Source: Molanna angustata (lineage: Eukaryota > Arthropoda > Insecta > Trichoptera > Molannidae). Taken from it: a stretch of DNA of 64,000 bases. Of this stretch, positions 56,285 through 64,000 are shown one piece after another (the stretch's first letter is position 1; each line of letters begins with the position of its first letter). The notes under the pieces were generated by a model, which had not been told where the DNA came from, searched no databases, and was given only the letters and a program-made list of their open reading frames with translations. The DNA lies in contig OY754977.1 of the NCBI GenBank assembly GCA_963576475.1, positions 33,189,672 to 33,253,671 of the forward strand, in the 5' to 3' direction. The position numbers and the translations under genes are program-made.

Positions 56285-56430
56285 TCTCCACACTATGGAA
56301 TAGGGGAGAGTCATGATTTCGCAAAATTTAAGCGTATTTTTTTTACATCAATTTCTCAATGGGTATCATGTAGAGAATGCACACCATGAGTTTCGTCGTG
56401 ATGTGTTTGTGTGTATGGCGTATACGCTGT
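56285..56430 (-). repeat. Dispersed repeat E, inverted copy
   Basis: TTACATCAATTTCTCAATGG, GTATCATGTAGAGAATGCAC, CATGAGTTTCGTCGTGATGT is the reverse complement of 4470-4540. Confidence 0.65.
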
Positions 56431-56439
56431 ACGCCGTAC

Positions 56440-57009
56440 GCCGTAGCATTTATCTTTTTTGTGTCCTCTCTACAGCCCAAACTATAAGTCTGATCGACTT
56501 CATATTAACATCATATGTGTAAAGTGCAAAGACCTAGAGCTGATTAGTTTTCCATAGACAACTTTTGATTTCTTCTCTATGAATTCATCATTTACGTTGT
56601 TTTTTTTTGTGTCCTCTCTGCAGCCCAAACTATAAGTCCGATTGACTTCATATTGATATCACATGTGTTAAGTCCATAAACTTAGAGCTGATTAGTTTTC
56701 CATAGACAACGGTTCATTTTTTCCCAATGTTTCTTTATGATTTCATCTATTAAAACTGAAAAAATGCTCTCACGACCTGGAAATTAGAGATATTTTAATT
56801 TGGTTTCAACTATTTATACAACACCAAGAATCTTCATAAAATTGTATTCAAAGTTGGTCAATGTTAAAAGAAAAATATTCAACGGTTTCAAAAATTATAT
56901 TTTATTTAATGGATATTTGTATGAAACTTATATGTAACAAGAGAATTTTTTTATATTTGGCAATGTTCAGTTCATTGATTTCATATTGATATAAGAATAT
57001 TAATAGCTT
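56440..57009. repeat. Diverged left edge of the 313-bp satellite
   Basis: Two copies of TTGTGTCCTCTCTACAGCCC, CTTCATATTNAnATC and GAGCTGATTAGTTTTCCATA (about 56458 and 56607) precede a diverged unit at about 56681-57009. That unit shares CTGATTAG-TTTTCCATAGA, AAAATGCTCTCACG and TTCATTGATTTCATATTGAT with the main array. Confidence 0.75.
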
Positions 57010-60000
57010 GAACTTAGAACTGATTAGCTTTTCATAGATATCATAAAATTTCTTCATATGATATCACGTGTCAACATTGTCAAAATGCTCTAACGCTCTT
57101 AGAAACAAAATTTATCTGCTTTTTTTAAAAAATTTCATACAACATAAGCAGTCTTCACTATACTGCATTAATAGTTTGTCTATCTTAACATAAAAATATA
57201 CTATCGGAAGAAAATTTATATTCCTGATAGTAACATTTAGTATGAATAAAAATGTAATTAGATAAATTTCTATGTATGGAAACGTTCAGTAATTTGATTT
57301 CATGTTATAATGTAAAGAGCTTGAACATAGAACTGATTAGCTTTTCATAGATATCATAAAATTTCTTCATATGATATCACGTGTCAACATTGTCAAAATG
57401 CTCTAACGCTCTTAGAAACAAAATTTATCTGCTTTTTTTAAAAAATTTCATACAACATAAGCAGTCTTCACTATACTGCATTAATAGTTTGTCTATCTTA
57501 ACATAAAAATATACTATCGGAAGAAAATTTATATTCCTGATAGTAACATTTAGTATGAATAAAAATGTAATTAGATAAATTTCTATGTATGGAAACGTTC
57601 AGTAATTTGATTTCATGTTATAATGTAAAGAGCTTGAACATAGAACTGATTAGCTTTCCATAAATAACAAAAAAAATCTTCATATGATATCACCTGTCAA
57701 AATTTGGAAAATGCTCTCGCGTTCTTTAGAACAAAATTTATCTGCTTTTTTTAAAATATTTCATACAACATAAGCATTCTTCCCTATACTGCATTAATAG
57801 TTTGTCTATCTTAACATAAAAATATACTATCGGAAGAAAATTTATATTCCTGATAGTAACATTTAGTATGAATAAAAATGTAATTAAATAAATTTCTATG
57901 TATGGAAACGTTCAGTAATTTGATTTCATGTTATAATGTAAAGAGCTTGAACATAGAACTGATTAGCTTTCCATAAATAACAAAAAAAATCTTCATATGA
58001 TATCACGTGTCAAAATTTTGAAATTGCTCTCGCGTTCTTTAAAACAAAATTTATCTGCTTTTTTAAAAATATTTCATACAACATAAGCATTCTTCACTAT
58101 ACTGCATTAATAGTTTGTTTATCTTAATATAAAAATATACTATCGGAAGAAAATTTATATTCCTGGTAGTAACATTTAGTATGAATAAAAATGTAATTAG
58201 ATAAATTTCTATGTATGGAAACGTTCAGTAATTTGATTTCATGTTATAACGTAAAGAGCTTGAACATAGAACTGATAGCTTTCCATAAATAACAAAAAAT
58301 TTCTTCATATGATACCACGTGTCAAAATTTTGAAAATGCTCTCGCGTTCTTTAAAACAAAATTTATCTGCTTTTTTTATAATATTTCATACAACATAGGC
58401 ATTCTTCACTATACGGCATTAATAGTTTGTCTATCTTAACATAAAAATATACTATCGGAAGAAAATTAATATTCCTGGTAGTAACATTTAGTATGAATAA
58501 AAATGTAATTAGATAAATATCTATGTAAGGAAAAGTTCAGTAATTTGATTTCATGTTATAATGTAAAGAGCTTGAACATAGAACTGATTAGCTTTCCATA
58601 AATAACAAAAAAAATCTTCATATGATATCACGTGTCAAAATTTTGAAAATGCTCTCGCGTTCTTTAAAACAAAATTTATCTGCTTTTTTAAAAATATTTC
58701 ATACAACATAAGCATTATTCACTATACTGCATTAATAGTTTGTTTATCTTAATATAAAAATATACTATCGGAAGAAAATTTATATTCCTGGTAGTAATAT
58801 TTAGTATGAATAAAAATGTAATTAGATAAATTTCTATGTATGGAAAAGTTCAGTAATTTGATTTCATGTTATAATGTTAAGAGCTTGAACATAGAACTGA
58901 TTAGCTTTCCATAAATAACAAAAAAAATCTTCATATGATATCACCTATCAAAATTTGGAAAATGCTCTCGCGTTCTTTATATCAAAATTTATCTGCTTTT
59001 TTTAAAATATTTCATACAACATAAGCATTCTTCACTATACTGCATTAATAGTTTGTCTATCTTAACATAAAAATATACTATCGGAAGAAAATTTATATTC
59101 CTGGTAGTAACATTTAGTATGAATAAAAATGTAATTAGATAAATTTCTATGTATGGAAATGTTCAGTAATTTGATTTCCTGTTATAATGGGAAGAGCTTG
59201 AACATAGAACTGATAAGCTTTCCATAAATAACAAAAATATTCTTCATATGATATCACCTGTCAAAATTTGGAAAATGCTCTCGCGTTCTTTAAAACAAAA
59301 TTTACCTGCTTTTTTTAAAATATTTCATACAACATAAGCATTCTTCACTATACTGCATTAATAGTTTGTCTATCTTAACATAAAAATATACTATCGGAAG
59401 AAAATTTATATTCCTGATAGTAACATTTAGTATGAATAAAAATGTAATTAGATAAATTTCTATGTATGGAAACGTTCAGTTATTTGATTTCATGTTATAA
59501 TGTAAAGAGCTTGAACATAGAACTGATTAGCTTTCCATAAATAACAAAAAAATTCTTCATATGATATCACCTGTCAAAATTTGAAAAATACTCTTGCGTT
59601 CTTTAAAACAAAATTTATCTGCTTTTTTAAAAATATTTCATACAACATAAGCATTCTTCACTATACTGCATTAATAGTTTGTCTATCTTAACATAAAAAT
59701 ATACTATCGGAAGAAAATTTATATTCCTGTTAGTAACATTTAGTATGAATAAAAATGTAATAAGATAAATTTCTATGTATGGAAAAGTTCAGTAATTTGA
59801 TTTCATGTTATAATGTAAAGAGCTTGAACATAGAACTGATTAGCTTTCCATAAATAACAAAAAAAATCTTCATATGATATCACGTGTCAAAATTTTGAAA
59901 ATGCTCTCGCGTTCTTTAAAACAAAATTTATCTGCTTTTTTTAAAATATTTCATACAACATAAGCATTATTCACTATACTGCATTAATAGATTGTTTATC

Positions 60001-60385
60001 TTAATATAAAAATATACTATCGGAAGAAAATTTATATTCCTGGTAGTAATATTTAGTATGAATAAAAATGTAATTAGATAAATTTCTATGTATGGAAAAG
60101 TTCAGTAATTTGATTTCATGTTATAATGTAAAGAGCTTGAACATAGAACTGATTAGCTTTCCATAAATAACAATAAATTTCTTCATATGATATCACGTGT
60201 CAAAATTTTGAAAATGCTCTCGCGTTCTTTAAAACAAAATTTATCTGCTTTTTTTATAATATTTCATACAACATAAGCATTCTTCACTATACGGCATTAA
60301 TAGTTTGTCTATCTTAACATGAAAATATACTATCGTTAGAAAATTTATATTCCTGGTAGTAAAATTTAGAATGAATAAAATATTT
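57010..60385. repeat. 313-bp satellite, ten full units and one partial
   Basis: The anchor GAACNTAGAACTGATTAGCT (one copy lacks a T or reads GATAAGC) occurs at 57010, 57323, 57636, 57949, 58262, 58574, 58887, 59200, 59513, 59826 and 60139. Nine spacings are 313 bp and one is 312. Each unit includes CTTCATATGATATCACNTGT, CTGCATTAATAGTTTGTNTA, AAAATATACTATCGGAAGAA and TTCCTG-TAGTAACATTTAG. Units 1 and 2 share private variants (CAACATTGTCAAAATGCTCT, AACGCTCTTAGAAAC), so they arose from a recent duplication. No coding frame and no transcription-like signals seen. Confidence 0.95.
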
Positions 60386-62056
60386 CATTGTCAATATTTG
60401 TGGTGTGGAGAGTTTAGTGTTGGCCACAACCCACTCGTTTTCTATTAGATATCTATCTCAATGAACATTGAGATGTACCTATATTTTAATATAATTCGTT
60501 TTTCAATGACTTTACTACATTTTATCTTTGCTTCACGAGTTGACGACGAATGGTTGAAAAATTATTTTCAATTCATAAGGATCAGATCCTACACTTTTCA
60601 ATGCTGACATCAAAACAATAGGTCCCTACAATAATTTAAACACATTTCGGGGTCAAAATTAAATATTTTGACTTGTTGCATAGACGATAGCTATAGGTAC
60701 AAAATTTCATATATTTTTCAAAATTTTGAAGTTCGTTAGCGACCCACAAAAAATATTTTAAATGATAATAAAAAAAAAACTGGTATACTTTTTTTGGTAA
60801 TAGAAGCGAATAGGAGGGGGGGGTGACGCAATTATTTTTTAAAAGTCGAAAAATAAGAAGCACCCTATTACTGACACTGTGTAAAAAATCTTGAAATCTC
60901 TCTGGCTCATGGAGATTGCAATAAGGAAAAAAAAAAATTTTCCTCCACACCCGCGTGATCATATGCATGCGACGATCTGCGTGATGGGATCAATTTTACA
61001 ATTTCTTCTTTCACCAGTTAACCATATAAGTAAAATAAAACACGTGAATTTAATTAGTTAGTTAGTAATTTTAATTAGTTCTAAAGGAGATTACATGTGG
61101 TCAGAAGATAAAATGAATCTATGAAAAAATTAGGTTTGGTACCAAAGAAGAGTAATGTTGCAAAAATGCAAAATGCATTGAGAAAAGCATTTAAAATGGA
61201 AATGTAAATGGGTGAAAAAAAAGCATTTAAAATGCAAAATGTAAAATACCTATTTAAAATAGATTTATTTGAAATAAAGCAAATCTCTGTAAAATACTTA
61301 CTACTACTGACCGACTACAACTGACTGGACACAGCCGGGCGACCCAACGCCCGTGGAACGTGGAGTAGGGGAGGGGGGGGGGGTTGAATTGATGAACTAA
61401 CCTGCACCGCCGGGTGAAAAGTGAATACCAAGGTTCCAGGAATCTGTTAATTACATTTTACATTTATTTTCAATATAAAAGACAATGTTTAAATATATGA
61501 ACAAGGCCTGGGGGGCCGCTATAATCAGTTCCTAGAATTAATAGAAGAAATACATTAGGCCAAAGTAAAATAATGGTTATTGGGTTTCTTTGATATCATA
61601 ATGCATGGAAATATATCGATCACAATACTTATGGAAATATCAACTTCATCGACGATAGGTGTCTTTAATTGTCAACGTATTCTCTACAGCGCGGCTTTAT
61701 TTGAAGCAGGCAGTGCATAAATAGATATGAAAATATTTTTTGACTTAATTTTATCACAAAGCACGCACATAACCTCATATTAAAAGAAACTTTTCTATAA
61801 AATCAATACTATGTACCTACTTAAATAGGTATAATATATCGTTTTTCACAATTTTTATTTTGAAACTTGTATTAACGAACTTCATAGTACAGTACACAAT
61901 AATAACTGAAAATAATTACTATCAGGAACACAGCACAAGGCACCCAACATACAGATAATAAATTAAATGTCAAATTGAATTTGAGTTGTGTTATTGTTTG
62001 ACGTTTGTTTGCGTCCGAATTGCATTGTATTTATATAAAATACGCCGAAATACGCC
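60386..62056. other. Spacer upstream of the small gene
   Basis: Inverted repeat N (TGGCCACAACCCACTCGTTT) at about 60422. An 11-base G run lies at 61373-61383. The minus frame 60636-60968 has no known domain. TATATAAAA at 62032-62040 is only 17 bp from the ATG, too close to be that gene's TATA box. Confidence 0.5.
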
Positions 62057-62491
62057 ATGGAGTCAGTCTACAATCCGAAATCATATATTTGTACAGACAA
62101 AATTTCTTTAAAAGATTTTTTATGGGAAGCGTCAAATTCATTTATATTACCTAGAAAAATAATTGAGACATTTGACAATAAAACAAAAAACTGCAAAGAA
62201 ATTAATGAATTTATGAATATAGGTCTTGATGAAGAATCATTGGAAAGATTGGCTGAACAATGCAGGTATGCATAAAATATTTGACACCAAAATTCATTGC
62301 TATTCAAGAGTCATGAAGAGTTTTGAAGACCATCAAGCAAACTTTACAGATAACACGCTCTAGACTCGACAATTAGTGCAGTTCGTTCAAGGGAGGTGTT
62401 GGTTCTGCGTTAAACATTATTTTGCTTACAATTTAGGTGCTACTTGAGCAAACCAGAATATGCAGAGTTATTACAGAAACAAAAGTCTTAG
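62057..62491 (+). CDS. Small two-exon gene of unknown function
   Basis: Join 62057-62265 and 62437-62491, 87 residues. The ATG lies in a strong context (CGCCATGG). Exon 1 encodes MESVYNPKSYICTDKISLKD, FLWEASNSFILPRKIIETFD and EINEFMNIGLDEESLERLAE, QC, ending in donor TGCAG|GTATGC. Exon 2 follows acceptor ACAATTTAG|G, completes the split Arg codon and reads CYLSKPEYAELLQKQKS-stop. The 171-bp intron is GT-AG and keeps phase. The product is acidic to neutral, mostly helical in appearance, with no signal peptide or membrane span. A variant polyadenylation signal ATTAAA is at 62594. I do not recognise the family. The intact frame, start context and matched splice phase argue for a real gene; a longer protein using a different downstream exon is possible. 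Confidence 0.6.
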
Positions 62492-62520
62492 CCTAGTCGT
62501 GCGTAACATAATGTTTGTTT

Positions 62521-62752
62521 TATTTATGCAGCATAATTTTTGTTTTATTTATGTAGCATAATTTTTGACAGATATCGGGTTGGTATGTTGAGCATTAAAA
62601 GACACTTTATGTGATGGAAGTGGAAAGAAAAGGAGGGTAGATACATGGTGGGGTCTGAATTATTTTTAGTATTGAGAACTGTTTTGATGTGTACCATTCC
62701 AAAGTTTTGATGTGTACCATTCCAAGGTTTTGATGTGTACCATTCCAAGGTT
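62521..62752. repeat. Two short tandem duplications
   Basis: TTTTATTTATGCAGCATAAT is duplicated with a 27-bp offset at 62519-62570. GTTTTGATGTGTACCATTCC with AAG is present three times at 62682-62752 (unit about 23 bp). Confidence 0.85.
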
Positions 62753-62794
62753 TTTTATTTTATATTGCTTCTTGGGCAACAAACAGGCAGTATG

Positions 62795-62965
62795 TCAAAA
62801 TATTAATTTAACACACATTCAATAACAAGTTGCCATATTCTGTATATTAATCGTCTTACCATACATATCCAGACCAAAAACACAATAAAAAACTGTCTAC
62901 ACGGGGAATTATACCTGTAAAATTTTTGCTCAGCAGTTAGTTATCTAACCAACAGAGGCACAAAT
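62795..62965 (-). mobile_element. SINE B, copy 2, diverged
   Basis: AATATTAATTTAACACACAT, ACAAGTTGCCATATTCTGTA, TTAATCGTCTTACC and CCAACAGAGGCA follow the order of 14047-14222. The B-box has decayed to GGGGAATTATACC. Confidence 0.65.
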
Positions 62966-63474
62966 TTTCTTTCAGTAAATGTTTAATAAAAGTAAAATAA
63001 TTTATATTTTCCTCATAATATATTTGAATTTTTCCAAAAATCTTTGGTTACAGCAGTTGTACACACCCAAATTACCGTTTTACTTCCAGGAGCTCAGTTT
63101 TTTTTTATAATACAGGCAACCCACCTTTAGACGAGTGATTTGTGCCAAAAAGAGAGTTGAAAGTGTTAAAAAAAGTTTAATTCTTGTCTCTGTGGTTTGA
63201 CCATCAACCTTGCTCAGGCTCTCGTCTGCAGTCTTCAACCTTTTGATTGCGTTGACTTCCAATTTGTAGAATTGAATAAATATGAGCAATATGAATGTCT
63301 ACAAGTAGGTATTTCTAATTCTTCCCAAGAACGTTGACATAAGAATAAAAAAAAACTAGTAGAGATTATATGCGTTTATATTATACATAATTATGCTTCT
63401 TTTTTTTGTGTAATAATTACATGGATTATAAGTTTATAATATACATTAAAATTATATATACCTGGGTCACAGCA
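62966..63474. other. AT-rich spacer
   Basis: No gene. The minus frame 63080-63289 has no known domain. Confidence 0.5.
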
Positions 63475-64000
63475 TTAGACTGGATAAAGAAAACCAGACG
63501 GCTGAAATCAAAAGGATTGGACTAAGTTGGGCTGCCTTCGGAAAAATGGGATATATATTGAAAAATCGGAAAACACCCATAAACCTGAAAAGGAAAGTAT
63601 ATGAAGCGTGTGTGCTGCCAGTTGCTACAAATGGCCTAGAAACAGTAACTCTCTCTAAACTTAGTACCGAGAAACTGTGAGTCACCCATGCAGGGTCTGT
63701 CACTACGAGACAAGGTAAGAAATGAAACGGTGAGAGAAAGATCAAAAGTAACAGATATAATCCACCGTGTGGCGACTCTGAAATGGAAATGGGCGGGACA
63801 CGTAGCCAGAAGCTCGGACGAGAAGTGGACAAAGAGAGTGCTGACTTGGAGACCTCGTATGACAAAGAGAGGTGTGGGGCGGCCGCAGCTGCGGTGGAGG
63901 GACGATATAACAAGATATGCTGGCACATCCTGGATGCAAACTGCACAGGACAGGAGGACGTGGAGTCAAATGGAGGAGGCCTTCGTTCAGGAGTGGACGG
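63475..64000 (+). pseudogene. RTE-like LINE C-terminus, running off the window
   Basis: First frame: EIKRIGLSWAAFGKMGYILK, RKVYEACVLPVATNGLETVT, LSKLSTEKL. A one-base shift near 63677 leads to MQGLSLRDKVRNETVRERSK, VTDIIHRVATLKWKWAGHVA, RSSDEKWTKRVLTWRPRMTK, RGVGRPQLRWRDDITRYAGT and SWMQTAQDRRTWSQMEEAFV, QEWT. This is the thumb and tail of an RTE-like polymerase; the reading frame is otherwise clean, so it is a young copy. The stop codon is beyond 64000. The copy at 5200-5500 is a decayed relative. Confidence 0.9.

Noticed and set aside
62032..62040. TATA box for the small gene at 62057
   Set aside because: It is 17 bp before the ATG, so a start site 25-30 bp downstream would fall inside the coding sequence.

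Overview
The window reads as AT-rich nuclear DNA of an insect, most likely a moth or butterfly. Three things point there. Host coding exons are few, short and separated by introns. The fill is insect-type non-LTR retrotransposon debris, tRNA-derived SINEs and DNA-transposon relics. The motif GTAGGTAC/GTACCTAC recurs all along, as it does in lepidopteran intergenic DNA. The species cannot be named from this. There are no bacterial operons, rRNA genes or CRISPR arrays.

Host genes. Two are supported. (1) The 3' half of a Spätzle-like, Toll-ligand-type cystine-knot gene on the + strand: exon 45990-46297 joins exon 47576-47946 (stop at 47907-47909), with a probable 3' UTR exon at about 50721-51240. 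Its 5' exons (signal peptide, prodomain) were not found. (2) A small two-exon gene of unknown function at 62057-62491 (+), 87 residues, with a 171-bp GT-AG intron.

Mobile elements. Thirteen 3'-biased pieces of RTE-like non-LTR elements are scattered on both strands; the longest is at 53579-55060 (-) and meets another copy tail to tail. I use working names for the others. LINE J (20795-21505, 2560-2820, 5620-5700), LINE K (37862-38760, 42554-42905) and LINE D (seven 3' ends) are further non-LTR families. SINE A, B and C have tRNA-like heads. C, E, F, G, H, L and N are unclassified dispersed repeats. DNA transposons with readable ends are: a P-superfamily derivative keeping a THAP-exon relic (10237-10727); a hAT derivative with a TCTAGA-centred 8-bp target duplication (45238-45698); a 1-kb palindromic element with TTAA at each end (12326-13338, second copy 26651-27185); and two short inverted-repeat elements (51325-51511, 52669-52997).

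Tandem repeats. Arrays occur at 13.7, 14.3, 15.4, 22.5-25.1 (five consecutive different arrays), 33.9, 39.9, 55.9 and 56.4-60.4 kb. The last is a satellite with a near-constant 313-bp period.

Layout. 0-12 kb: degraded LINE pieces, then the P-type element and a LINE insertion with a clear target duplication. 12-22 kb: palindromic element, SINEs, minisatellites, LINE J. 22-25 kb: tandem-array block. 25-45 kb: dispersed repeats and LINE debris. 45-51 kb: hAT element and Spätzle-like gene. 51-56 kb: short elements and the RTE inverted pair. 56-60 kb: satellite. 62-62.5 kb: small gene. 63.5-64 kb: RTE fragment running off the edge. Family homology was judged by eye from motifs; no database search was possible.
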